Shown piece after piece: positions 41,476 to 49,619 of a DNA stretch of 64,000 nt. The notes under the pieces are model-generated. The model was not told the origin of the DNA. It worked only from the letters and a program-made list of their open reading frames with translations, and ran no database searches. Source of the stretch: AC-32 sp963715575. Its GTDB lineage: Bacteria; Actinomycetota; Thermoleophilia; Gaiellales; Gaiellaceae. Made by a program: the position numbers and the translations under genes. The DNA lies in the NCBI GenBank assembly GCA_963715575.1, contig OY970250.1:930001-994000 (forward strand), given 5' to 3'. Position 1 is the stretch's first letter. The number at the start of each line of letters is the position of its first letter.

Positions 41476-42266
41476 TGGCGGCGCCGCTGCTCGAGCTGAA
41501 GGGCGTCTCGAAGGCGTTCGGTGGCTTGCAGGTGATCTCCGGCCTCGACCTCCACGTCAACGAGCACGAGATCGTCAGTGTGATCGGCCCCAACGGAGCC
41601 GGCAAGACGACGCTCTTCAACCTCATCACCGGCGTCTACGCGCCGGAGCAGGGCGAGATCCTCTTCGAGGGCGAGTCGATCGTCGGCGTGCCGCCGAACA
41701 AGATCACGCGCCGGGGCATCGCCCGGACCTTCCAGACGCTCCGCCTCTTCCTGAACATGACCGTCAAGGAGAACGTGATGGCCGCCGCCTACGGCCACAC
41801 CCACGCCGGCATCGTGCGCTCGGTGCTGCGCACGCCCGGCATGCGCCGCGAGGAACGTGAGATCGCCGCCCTCGCCGAGGAGAAGCTCTCGTTCTTCGGC
41901 CAGCGCCTGATCGGCTACCGCTGGAACCAGCCCGCCTACTCCCTCTCCTACGCCAACCGCCGCCGGCTCGAGATCGCCCGCGCGATGGCGACCAACGCGC
42001 GACTGCTGCTGCTCGACGAGCCCGCGGCCGGCATGAACCCGGTCGAGACGCACGAGATCACGGAGCTGATCGGCAAGCTGCGCGAGGAGCTCGGCTACAC
42101 GATCTTCGTGATCGAGCACGACATGCACCTCGTCGAGGGCATCTCCGACCGCGTCGTCGCGCTCGACCACGGGATCAAGATCGCCGAGGGCTCCTTCGAC
42201 GAAGTGGCGACCGACCCGAGCGTCGTCGAAGCCTACCTCGGCCTGCGCGCGGAGCAGGCGTCGTGA
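41475..42266 (+). CDS. livG: Branched-chain-amino-acid-type ABC ATPase LivG (first Liv system)
   Basis: A 263-residue ATPase: Walker A GPNGAGKT, Q-loop in ARTFQTLRLFLNMTVKENVM, signature LSYANRRRLEIARAMA (family consensus LSYGxQRRLE) and Walker B LLLLDEPAAGMNP, with switch histidine in VIEHDMHLV. It powers uptake with LivF. ATG 41475 shares one base with the livM stop (TGATG). Confidence 0.96.
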   Translation: MAAPLLELKGVSKAFGGLQVISGLDLHVNEHEIVSVIGPNGAGKTTLFNLITGVYAPEQGEILFEGESIVGVPPNKITRRGIARTFQTLRLFLNMTVKENVMAAAYGHTHAGIVRSVLRTPGMRREEREIAALAEEKLSFFGQRLIGYRWNQPAYSLSYANRRRLEIARAMATNARLLLLDEPAAGMNPVETHEITELIGKLREELGYTIFVIEHDMHLVEGISDRVVALDHGIKIAEGSFDEVATDPSVVEAYLGLRAEQAS

Positions 42267-42985
42267 GCGAGACCTCGGCGAGGCCGCTGCTCGAGTTCGA
42301 CCACGTCGACACCTACTACGGGCAGATCCACATCCTGAACGACGTCTCGCTCCAGGTCGGCGCGGGCGAGCTCGTCTGCCTGCTCGGCGGCAACGCGTCG
42401 GGCAAGTCGACGACCCTCAAGACGACGCTCGGGATCGTGCGGCCGCGCGCCGGGCGCGTGCTCTTCGAGGGCGAGGACCTCGCCGACCGAAACACGAGCT
42501 ACCGCATCGGCCGCGGGATGGCGATCGTGCCGGAGAACCGCAGGCTGTTCGCACCCATGAGCGTGCTCGAGAACCTCGAGATGGGGGCGTACCTCCACGG
42601 GGGCGGCACAAGAGAGGATTTCGAGCGCGTGTACTCGCTCTTCCCACTCCTCCACGAGCGGCGCCGGCAGCTGGCCGGCACCCTGTCGGGCGGCGAGCAG
42701 CAGATGGTCGCGATGGGGCGCGCCCTGATGTCGCGGCCGAAGCTCCTGCTGATGGACGAGCCGTCGATGGGCCTCGCGCCGATCCTCGTCGAGCGAAACT
42801 TCGAGATCATCCAGCAGGTGCACGAGTCCGGCGTGGCGATCCTGGTCGTCGAGCAGAACGCGAACGTCTCGCTCGGGATCGCCGACCGCGGCTATGTCCT
42901 GCAGACCGGACGCGTCGTGCTGTCGGGGAAGGCGTCGGAGCTGCTCCAGCACGAGGACCTGCGGAAGGCCTACCTTGGCCGTTGA
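42263..42985 (+). CDS. livF: Branched-chain-amino-acid-type ABC ATPase LivF (first Liv system)
   Basis: A 240-residue ATPase. Walker A reads GGNASGKST in place of the usual GPNGAGKST but keeps GxxxxGKS/T; signature LSGGEQQMVAMGRALM; Walker B LLLMDEPSMGLAP; switch region VEQNANVSL. VPENRRLFAPMSVLENLEMG is the LivF Q-loop/ELF region. GTG 42263 overlaps the livG stop. Confidence 0.96.
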   Translation: MSETSARPLLEFDHVDTYYGQIHILNDVSLQVGAGELVCLLGGNASGKSTTLKTTLGIVRPRAGRVLFEGEDLADRNTSYRIGRGMAIVPENRRLFAPMSVLENLEMGAYLHGGGTREDFERVYSLFPLLHERRRQLAGTLSGGEQQMVAMGRALMSRPKLLLMDEPSMGLAPILVERNFEIIQQVHESGVAILVVEQNANVSLGIADRGYVLQTGRVVLSGKASELLQHEDLRKAYLGR

Positions 42986-44132
42986 TGTCGTGTCGCTGCC
43001 GGGCAGGATCCGGCACCGCTTCCCGGTCTTCGAGCGGCAGGTCTACATCAACAGCTGCTCGCAGGGAGCGCTCTCGGACTTGGTCCGCGAGGCGTATGCG
43101 CGCTACCTGGACGACTGGGACGAGCACGGCGCGCCCTGGGAGTACTGGGTCGGCCGCCTCGAGGCGGTGCGGGCGGCGATCGCAGGCCTGGTGAACGCCG
43201 ACGAGGACGAGATCGCGGTCACGACCTCGGTCTCCGCGGGCGTGAGCTCGCTCGTCAGCGGCCTGCGCTTCGGCGACGGGCGCGACACGATCGTCTTCAG
43301 CGATTTCGAGTTTCCGACCATCGGGCAGATCTCGCACGCGCAGGAGCGGCGCGGGGTACGGGTCGTGCACGTGCCCGCAGAGGCCAACGGGACGATTCCG
43401 CTGGAGCGCTTCGAGTCGGCGATCGACGAGCGAACCGCGCTGGTGGCCGTGACGCACGTCTGCTTTCGCAACGGCGGCCGGCTCGACGTCGAGGGCATCG
43501 GCCGCATCGCACACGAGGCCGGCGCGCCGGTGCTGGTCGACGCGTACCAGACGATCGGCTCGCTGCCGATCGACGTGCGCGCGCTCGACTGCGACTTCCT
43601 CGCGGCGGGCGTGCTCAAGTACCTGCTCGGCTCGGCGGGGCTCGGGTTCCTGTACTGCCGCCGCGAGCTCGTGCAGGGGATCGAGCCGACCGCGACGGGC
43701 TGGTTCGCCGATCGCGACATCTTCGAGATGGACATCCACGACTACTCGCCCTCGGCAACCGCGCGGCGCTTCGAGGCGGGCACGCCGCCGGTGCCGTCGA
43801 CCTACGCGGCGATCGCCGGGATCGAGCTGATGCAGGAGATCGGGATCGCGGAGACCGAGGCGCACGTGCGCGGGCTGAACACGCTCCTGCACGACGGGGT
43901 CGAGGAGCTCGGCGGCCGCGTCGCCACGCCGCGGGAGCCGGAGCGCAGCGGCGCGCTCGTCTGCATTCCCTCGACCGACGTGGACGCGCTGGTCGCCGCG
44001 CTGTCCGCCCAGAACATCGTCACCTCCTCCCGCGACGACAAGCTGCGGGTCTCGGCCCATTGCTACAACACCGCCGAGGATGTCCAGGCTGTGCTGGACG
44101 TCCTCGCAGCCAACCGCCGGCTGCTCGCCTAG
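42975..44132 (+). CDS. Class V aminotransferase-fold PLP enzyme (kynureninase/cysteine-desulfurase-like)
   Basis: A 385-residue fold-type I PLP enzyme. VYINSCSQGALSDLVREAYA resembles the start of the fold; VTTSVSAGVSSLVSGL is the PLP-phosphate loop; VLVDAYQTIGSLPIDV has the Asp and Gln that hold the ring; and GVLKYLLGSAGLGFLYCRRE contains the PLP lysine. In an operon led by tryptophan dioxygenase, a kynureninase-like role is attractive, but the diagnostic residues are not clear. TTG 42975 is chosen because GGAAGG lies six bases before it and it overlaps livF; GTG 42990 is the alternative. Its stop overlaps the convergent M24 gene (CTAG). Confidence 0.83.
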   Translation: MAVDVVSLPGRIRHRFPVFERQVYINSCSQGALSDLVREAYARYLDDWDEHGAPWEYWVGRLEAVRAAIAGLVNADEDEIAVTTSVSAGVSSLVSGLRFGDGRDTIVFSDFEFPTIGQISHAQERRGVRVVHVPAEANGTIPLERFESAIDERTALVAVTHVCFRNGGRLDVEGIGRIAHEAGAPVLVDAYQTIGSLPIDVRALDCDFLAAGVLKYLLGSAGLGFLYCRRELVQGIEPTATGWFADRDIFEMDIHDYSPSATARRFEAGTPPVPSTYAAIAGIELMQEIGIAETEAHVRGLNTLLHDGVEELGGRVATPREPERSGALVCIPSTDVDALVAALSAQNIVTSSRDDKLRVSAHCYNTAEDVQAVLDVLAANRRLLA

Positions 44133-45196
44133 AAAATCTGCGAGGGCAGCCCGGAGAGCGGCACGCCGCCGTCCGCGGTGACGAGCCAGGTCTCCTGCAT
44201 GTAGAGGCAGTCGACCCCGTTCTCGGCGATCACGTGGGGGTGCATCGAGAAGACCATGTTCGCCGCCAGCTCGGTCTCGACGCCCTCGCCGATCTTCGGA
44301 AACTCGATCATCGTCATCCCGATCGAGTGGCCGGTGACGTGCCCCAGGCGGTAGCCGCGGTCGGTGAAGCCCTGCGAGACCGCGCGGTGCGCGTCGTGCG
44401 CCGTTGCGCCCGGGCGCAGCGTGCGCCGCGCCGCCTCGAAGTACTCGTCGTAGGCCTCGTTCATGCGCTTCACCTCGTCGTTCGGGGTTCCGAGCGCGCG
44501 CGAGACCTCGACCCAGTGGCCCCCGCGCCCGGCGATCTCGAGCGAGGGAATGCAGAACTCGCCTAGCGTGGTCTCGGCGCGTGCGATCGCGAACTCGGCG
44601 CCGACGAGCACCATGTTCATCGTCAGCCGGCCGCAGCCGCGCTCGACGAACAGCATTTCCGCGGGAGCCAGCACCTCCGCGGCGCTCCGGCCGGGTGCGT
44701 AGGCCGCGTGGAAGGCATGGAAGCCGTCCGTGTTGATCCGGACGCTGTCGCGCACGGACTCGAGCTCCTCCTCGCTCTTCACTGCGCGGGCATGGTCGAA
44801 GGCGACGTCCCAGTTGACCAGCTCGCACGCGCCCTCCAGCGCCGCGAAGTCGCGCGGCGCCATCACGTAGTCGAGCCCGTAGACGCCGAGGCGCCGACCG
44901 CGCAGCCGGTCGGCGAGCCAGTCGCCGGGCCGGTCCGCGAAGACCTGGTCCTCGATCCACGACGTCCCGTGCTCGCCCACGTAGCGCGCTTCACTCGGGA
45001 AGACGATCGACGGCTCGCCCTCGCGGGGCAGCAGGACGTAGGCATAGCGGTGGACGATCTGGAAGCCGGACATGTACGTGACCGCGCCCTCGAAGCCCGT
45101 GTACTCGCTCCCGCAGACGAGCGCGGCGTCGAGCCCGTCCCGCTCGAGCGCGGCGCGCACGTTCGCGTAGCGCCGATCGACCTCGGCCGCTCTCAT
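44129..45196 (-). CDS. M24-family hydrolase, creatinase/ectoine-hydrolase-like (metal ligands lost)
   Basis: A 355-residue pita-bread-fold protein with a creatinase-type N-terminal domain (YANVRAALERDGLDAALVCG). In the catalytic domain, GHVTGHSIGMTMIEFP keeps the family histidine, but NMVFSMHPHV has His where metallopeptidases have the ligand Glu (EPG), and the usual first Asp ligand region reads PSLEIAGRGGHWVEVSRALG. This matches metal-free creatinase-like members, not prolidases. Ectoine hydrolase is another member. ATG 45196 has GAGGT six bases before it. An operator-like tandem palindrome lies upstream. Confidence 0.83.
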   Translation of the reverse strand: MRAAEVDRRYANVRAALERDGLDAALVCGSEYTGFEGAVTYMSGFQIVHRYAYVLLPREGEPSIVFPSEARYVGEHGTSWIEDQVFADRPGDWLADRLRGRRLGVYGLDYVMAPRDFAALEGACELVNWDVAFDHARAVKSEEELESVRDSVRINTDGFHAFHAAYAPGRSAAEVLAPAEMLFVERGCGRLTMNMVLVGAEFAIARAETTLGEFCIPSLEIAGRGGHWVEVSRALGTPNDEVKRMNEAYDEYFEAARRTLRPGATAHDAHRAVSQGFTDRGYRLGHVTGHSIGMTMIEFPKIGEGVETELAANMVFSMHPHVIAENGVDCLYMQETWLVTADGGVPLSGLPSQIF

Positions 45197-45241
45197 CGGC
45201 CGACCTCGTTCGGGCCCATGCGTCGACCGGTCATTGCAGAC

Positions 45242-45268
45242 GGCCACGTGGCCAGAGGCCACGTGGCC
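45242..45268. repeat. Tandem 12-bp palindrome, operator-like
   Basis: Two identical copies of GGCCACGTGGCC (45242-45253 and 45257-45268), each a perfect palindrome, separated by AGA. The sites lie about 46-72 bases before the M24 start codon, just upstream of a weak -10-like TGCAAT (minus strand, 45233-45238). They are a likely binding site for a dimeric regulator. Confidence 0.6.
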
Positions 45269-45275
45269 TGAGGAC

Positions 45276-45293
45276 GACGACGCACGCGTCGTC
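45276..45293. terminator. Hairpin-forming palindrome after the ketopantoate-reductase-like gene
   Basis: Inverted repeat GACGACGC / GCGTCGTC around a two-base centre, with outer CTGAG/CTCAG pairing, directly after the stop at 45300. No U-run follows, so a classical terminator is uncertain. Confidence 0.4.
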
Positions 45294-45299
45294 TCAGAC

Positions 45300-46211
45300 C
45301 TACGACCGCTCCAGTCCCTTCACGAGTGCGAGTATCGCGTCGTTCAGCGGCGTCGGCACGCCCTGCTCGCGTCCGAAGCGCGCGATGCCCCCGTTCAGGT
45401 AGTCGATCTCGGTCTGCCGGCGCGCCTCGACGTCCTGCAGCATGCTCGCCTTGTGGTCGTAGGCGACGTCGGGCCGGGCGGCGTGGTCGATCAGCTCCTC
45501 CGGATCGGCGTCGAGCACGATCCCCTGGGCACCGGCGACCGCCTTGCCCTCGTCGACGAGCCCCGACACGAGCCGGCGCAACGGCGGGTCCTCGCAGACG
45601 CGGCCGTGCGTGAGCCCGGTCAGCGCGCCGACAGGGTTCGTGGCGGCGTTGAAGATCACCTTGCGCCACTGCGGGCCGCGTGCGTCCGCAACCGCCTCCG
45701 TCGGCAGGCCCGCGCGGGTGCACGCCTCGGCGAGCCGCTCGATCTCCTCGGACGTGGCCGGGCTCGGCTCGAACGGCCCGATCGTCGTGTCGCCCTTCAC
45801 GTCCCACTGGACGTGCCCGGGGCCGAGGATCCGGCCCGCCGGGAATGTCGTCCCGCGGATCACGCGCCGGACGTTCGCGGCCAGCACTTCCTCGTTGCCG
45901 ATCCCGTTCTGCACCGACGCGACCGCGCCGTCGGCGAAGGCGTGGGCGGTCGCCGCGATCGCGGGCTCGGTGTGCATCGCCTTGGTCGCGACGATGCCGA
46001 ACTCGCAGGCGGGCAGCTCGGCCGGGTCAGTGGTCGCGCGCGGCCGGCCGACGACCTCGCCCGCGCCGGAGAGCCGCAGGCCGTTCGCGTTGATCGCGTC
46101 GACGTGGTCCTGGGCGAGGTCGTACGCCCACACCTCGACGTCGTCGAGCCGCGCGAGGTTCGCCGCGAACAGCGACCCGACCGCGCCGCAGCCGACCACG
46201 CAGACCCTCAC
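45300..46211 (-). CDS. 2-dehydropantoate 2-reductase-family (ApbA/PanE) enzyme, copy A
   Basis: A 303-residue NADP-dependent reductase fold. VRVCVVGCGAVGSLFAANLA is the dinucleotide site (GxGxxG); VATKAMHTEPAIA, SVQNGIGNEEVLAA and QWRKVIFNAATNPVGALTG (catalytic Lys and Asn) follow, with MLQDVEARRQTEIDYLNGGI as the C-terminal signature. True ketopantoate reductase makes pantoate; two copies beside a transporter suggest another 2-oxoacid substrate. GTG 46211, not 46220, is chosen because it overlaps the livM stop as GTGA. It is a paralogue of 50889-51803. Confidence 0.9.
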   Translation of the reverse strand: MRVCVVGCGAVGSLFAANLARLDDVEVWAYDLAQDHVDAINANGLRLSGAGEVVGRPRATTDPAELPACEFGIVATKAMHTEPAIAATAHAFADGAVASVQNGIGNEEVLAANVRRVIRGTTFPAGRILGPGHVQWDVKGDTTIGPFEPSPATSEEIERLAEACTRAGLPTEAVADARGPQWRKVIFNAATNPVGALTGLTHGRVCEDPPLRRLVSGLVDEGKAVAGAQGIVLDADPEELIDHAARPDVAYDHKASMLQDVEARRQTEIDYLNGGIARFGREQGVPTPLNDAILALVKGLERS

Positions 46212-47218
46212 CGGCCCCACCTTGGCAGGCGAAGCTCGCGCCCGCCCGTCAGGCCCGTGGGTCGCAGGATCAGCACGAGCGCCATGATCGCCGCCAGGAA
46301 GACGAGCCGCGTCCCCGACGGGAGGTCGAGCCGGTGGCCGAGCACGTGCACGCCCTGCTCGGCCTGGCTCAGGAACGAGTCGAGCCCACTGACCGCGAGC
46401 GCGCCGACGACCGCGCCCCAGAGGCTCGTCGCCCCGCCGATGACCAGCATCGCCAGCGTGAGGAACGTCAGCTCCAGATAGACCTGCTCGGTCGTGATCG
46501 AGCCGAGCTGGTGCACGAGCAGCCCGCCCGCGAGGCCGGCGAGCGCACCCGAGAGCGTGAAGGCCAGGAGGCGCTGGAAGTGGACGCGCACGCCGACCCC
46601 GGCCGCCGCGGCGGCGTCCTCACGCGAGGCTCGCAGCTGCCGCCCGAGCCGGCTGCGCTGGTAGGCGAACGCGACGACGATCACGACGATCGCGCCGAGT
46701 GTGCCCTGCAGCGGCCCGGTCGACTCGGGGACGAGGGAGAGCGTGGTCGCGCCCGGCCCGATCTTCGTCCACTGCTGCAGGATGTTGTGCGTGATCTCGA
46801 GCACGGCGAAGGTCGCGATCCCGGCCGCGAGGCCGTTCAGGCGCATCAGTGGCAGGCCGACGACGAAGGCGAACAACCCGCCGAGCGCGGCCGCGAGCGC
46901 GAGCGAGGGGACGTTCCCGATCGTGTGGTCGCGGAGCAGCGGGAAGAGCGTCGTCAGCACGCCCTTCTTCGACTCGAGCGGCACGGTCATCACGCCCGAG
47001 GCGAAGGCGCCGATCGCGACGAAGCTGATCTGGCCGAACGAGAGCACGCCCGAGATGCCGATGAAGACGTAGATCGCGACGACGATCGCGACCGAGACCA
47101 AGGCGTTGAGGACGTAGACCTCGTTCGAGGGCGAGACCGTGGTCGCAAAGAGCCCGACCGCCACGACGAGCAGCACGGGCCCCGCCAGCTCGACGAGCGC
47201 GTCGAGGCGGCGAGTCAT
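46208..47218 (-). CDS. livM: Branched-chain-amino-acid-type ABC permease LivM (second Liv system)
   Basis: A 336-residue permease of normal length. ISGVLSFGQISFVAIGAFAS, GLPLMRLNGLAAGIATFAVL, RQLRASREDAAAAAGVGVRV (coupling loop) and GGATSLWGAVVGALAV are characteristic, ending ILRPTGLTGGRE. ATGA overlap with livH. It does not carry the insertion seen in the other LivM at 40003-41475. Confidence 0.95.
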   Translation of the reverse strand: MTRRLDALVELAGPVLLVVAVGLFATTVSPSNEVYVLNALVSVAIVVAIYVFIGISGVLSFGQISFVAIGAFASGVMTVPLESKKGVLTTLFPLLRDHTIGNVPSLALAAALGGLFAFVVGLPLMRLNGLAAGIATFAVLEITHNILQQWTKIGPGATTLSLVPESTGPLQGTLGAIVVIVVAFAYQRSRLGRQLRASREDAAAAAGVGVRVHFQRLLAFTLSGALAGLAGGLLVHQLGSITTEQVYLELTFLTLAMLVIGGATSLWGAVVGALAVSGLDSFLSQAEQGVHVLGHRLDLPSGTRLVFLAAIMALVLILRPTGLTGGRELRLPRWGR

Positions 47219-48123
47219 ACGCGCTCGAAGGCCGCGCGACGACCCCAGGCGAACAGCCCGGCCGGCCGCAACAGCAGGACGAGGATCACGAGCGCGAAGA
47301 CCGCCGAGGGCAGGTAGACGGTGTTGTCGGTCGGCAGGATGCCGTTGATCAGGCCTGAGACGAAGCCGATCGAGAAGCCGCCGAGCGTCGCCGTCCAGAG
47401 CCGGTCGATCCCGCCGACCACGACGCCGACGAGCACGATGATGGTGTCGTGCAAGGCGAAGTCCGGCGTCACCAGCGGCAGCGTCACGGTCATCATCACG
47501 GCGACCGCGGCGGCGAGCACGCCTGCCAGCACGACCGAGAAGGCGATCACGCGGTTCGCACGCACGCCGAGCAGCCGTGCCGTGCGGAAGTCGCTCGCGG
47601 CCGCGCGCGTGTGCAGGCCGATCGTCGTCTTCGCCAACAGCAACGCCAGCAGCAGCAGTGCGCCCGCCGCGACGCCGATCGAGACGAGTGTGATCTTGCG
47701 CACCTCGGCGCCGGCGATCGTGACAGGCTCGCTCAGGGACGTCAGCGAGGCCGCCACCTCGCCGAGCGTGTCGTCGCGCAGGTCGACGATCAGCGCGATC
47801 GCCTGGAGCAGGAACGAGATCGCGAAGGTGGTGACGAGCATCACCGCCGGTGACTGGCCGCGCAGCGGGCGGAAGACGACGGTCTCCATCGCCAGCGAGA
47901 GCCCGACCACCACCGCGACGCACGCGACGATGCTCCAGGCGAGCGGCCAGGTCGAGGTGAAGGCGAGCGTGTAGGCGCCGGCCATCACGAGCTGGCCGTA
48001 GGCGAAGTTGACGAGCCGGAGCACGCCGAAGACGAGCCCGATCCCGACCGCCATCAGCGCGTAGATCGCGCCCAGGCCGACCGCGTCGGAGAAGGTCTGG
48101 AGATCGAGGGCGGCGAGGATCAT
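47215..48123 (-). CDS. livH: Branched-chain-amino-acid-type ABC permease LivH (second Liv system)
   Basis: A 302-residue permease: FSDAVGLGAIYALMAVGIGL, VFGVLRLVNFAYGQLVMAGA, TRAAASDFRTARLLGVRANR (coupling loop) and VVVGGIDRLWTATLGGFSIG. It pairs with LivM for transport. ATG 48123 overlaps the livF stop as ATGA. Confidence 0.95.
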   Translation of the reverse strand: MILAALDLQTFSDAVGLGAIYALMAVGIGLVFGVLRLVNFAYGQLVMAGAYTLAFTSTWPLAWSIVACVAVVVGLSLAMETVVFRPLRGQSPAVMLVTTFAISFLLQAIALIVDLRDDTLGEVAASLTSLSEPVTIAGAEVRKITLVSIGVAAGALLLLALLLAKTTIGLHTRAAASDFRTARLLGVRANRVIAFSVVLAGVLAAAVAVMMTVTLPLVTPDFALHDTIIVLVGVVVGGIDRLWTATLGGFSIGFVSGLINGILPTDNTVYLPSAVFALVILVLLLRPAGLFAWGRRAAFERV

Positions 48124-48833
48124 GCGAGGTAGGCGGCCACGATCTTGTCGGTGTCGCGGGCGTCGGCGGGGGTCAGCGTCAGGCGCAGCTCGCCGGCGGC
48201 GAGCACGTGCGTCCGGTCGGCCAGGGCGACGGTGTGCAGCGCGCGCTGCTCGACGAGCAGGATCGCGACGCCGCGCTCGCGGATCCCGCGGAGCGCCTCG
48301 AACACGCTGTCGACCGCGAGGGGCGCGAGCCCCAGCGACGGCTCGTCCAGGAGCAGCACGTCCGGGTCGGCGACGAGCGCCCGGCCGATCGCGAGCTGCT
48401 GCTGCTGACCGCCCGACAGCGCCCCGGCCTGGCGGCGGCGGAACTCCTTCAGCACGGGGAACAGGTCGTAGGCCGGCTCGAGCGGATCGCCGCCGTTGCG
48501 CGAGCGGCGGGCAGCAAGCCCGAGCCGCAGGTTCTCCTCGACCGAGAAGTCGCCGAAGATCCGCCGGCCCTCCGGCACGAGGGCCACGCCTGCGCGGGCG
48601 ATCGCCTCGGGCGAGCGGCGCTTGAGCGTCGTCCCGCGCAGCCGCACCTCGCCTGCGTGGAGCGGGACGAGGCCCATGATCGCGTGCAACGTCGTCGACT
48701 TGCCGGCGCCGTTTGGGCCGATCAGCCCCACGATCTCGCCCTCGGAGACGCTGAGGCCGACGCCGCGCACGGCGGCAACCGTGCCGTAGCGGGCCTCGAC
48801 GCCCTCGAGCTCGAGCACCGGCGGCTCAGGCAC
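48120..48833 (-). CDS. livF: Branched-chain-amino-acid-type ABC ATPase LivF (second Liv system)
   Basis: A 237-residue ATPase with canonical motifs: GPNGAGKST, VPEGRRIFGDFSVEENLRLG, LSGGQQQQLAIGRALV, LLLDEPSLGLAP and VEQRALHTV (switch region lacks the usual histidine, as in many LivF). GTG 48833 lies eight bases inside the end of livG. Confidence 0.95.
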   Translation of the reverse strand: MPEPPVLELEGVEARYGTVAAVRGVGLSVSEGEIVGLIGPNGAGKSTTLHAIMGLVPLHAGEVRLRGTTLKRRSPEAIARAGVALVPEGRRIFGDFSVEENLRLGLAARRSRNGGDPLEPAYDLFPVLKEFRRRQAGALSGGQQQQLAIGRALVADPDVLLLDEPSLGLAPLAVDSVFEALRGIRERGVAILLVEQRALHTVALADRTHVLAAGELRLTLTPADARDTDKIVAAYLA

Positions 48834-49608
48834 CGGGCTCCTCGCGCACGGCCGTCTCGCCGAGGTAGGCGGCCGCGACGTCGAGGTTCCCCCGGATCTC
48901 CTCGGGCGTGCCCGACGCGAGCGTGCGGCCCTGGTCGAGCACGTGGATCCGGTCGCAGACGCCCATCACGAGTGCCATGTTGTGGTCGATCAGCAGCACG
49001 CCGGCCCGATGCTCGTCGCGCAGCGAGCGCACCACCTCGGCGAACTCGGGCACCTCGGCCTCGGGCAGGCCCGCCGCCGGCTCGTCCATCAGCACGAAGC
49101 CCGGCTCGGTCGCGAGCACCCGCGCCACGCCGAGCCGTCGCTCGTCGCCGTGCGAGAGCGCTCCGGCCAGGACGTCCTCGAGCAACGCGAGCCCGAGCAG
49201 GTCGAGCAGCCGGTCGCCCCGCCGCCGCGCCTCCCGGGGCCCGGCGCCGACGCCGAGCGCCGCGACCTCGACGTTCTCCCGCACGGACAGGCTGCCGAAC
49301 GAGCGGCTGTGCTGGAAGGTGCGGGCGAGGCCGGCCCGCGCGCGGCGGTGGGCGCTCCAACCGGTCACCTCGCGCCCCTCGAGCTCGACCGCGCCCGCGT
49401 CCGGCCGATCGAACCCCGTGAGCACGTTCACGAGCGTCGACTTGCCCGCGCCGTTCGGCCCGATCAGTCCGACGACCTCGTGCCGGTGGAGCTCGAGCGT
49501 CACCTCGCGCAGCGCCTGCACGCCCTCGAAGGACCGTGAGACGGAGGAGGCCCGGAGAGTTCCTCCGGGCCTCCTCTCGACGTTCGAGTCGAGTGCCGTC
49601 GCGGGCAC
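48826..49608 (-). CDS. livG: Branched-chain-amino-acid-type ABC ATPase LivG (second Liv system)
   Basis: A 260-residue ATPase: Walker A GPNGAGKST, ARTFQHSRSFGSLSVRENVE (Q-loop), signature LSHGDERRLGVARVLA (unusual SHGDE in place of SYGQQ), Walker B VLMDEPAAGLP and IDHNMALVM with the switch histidine. The first 20 codons contain a 14-bp inverted repeat (49544-49576). Start GTG 49608 is 11 bases after the livJ stop; no good ribosome-binding site is visible there, so the exact start is less sure. Confidence 0.92.
   Translation of the reverse strand: MPATALDSNVERRPGGTLRASSVSRSFEGVQALREVTLELHRHEVVGLIGPNGAGKSTLVNVLTGFDRPDAGAVELEGREVTGWSAHRRARAGLARTFQHSRSFGSLSVRENVEVAALGVGAGPREARRRGDRLLDLLGLALLEDVLAGALSHGDERRLGVARVLATEPGFVLMDEPAAGLPEAEVPEFAEVVRSLRDEHRAGVLLIDHNMALVMGVCDRIHVLDQGRTLASGTPEEIRGNLDVAAAYLGETAVREEPGA
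49544..49576 (-). terminator. 14-bp hairpin inside the livG start region, downstream of livJ
   Basis: Perfect inverted repeat GAGGAGGCCCGGAG / CTCCGGGCCTCCTC with a five-base loop, about 45 bases after the livJ stop on the minus strand. It encodes livG residues about 11-22 as well. No U-run follows. It may attenuate transcription or protect the livJ 3' end, like the hairpin after livJ at 38925. Confidence 0.6.
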
Positions 49609-49619
49609 GCCGTCTTGCG

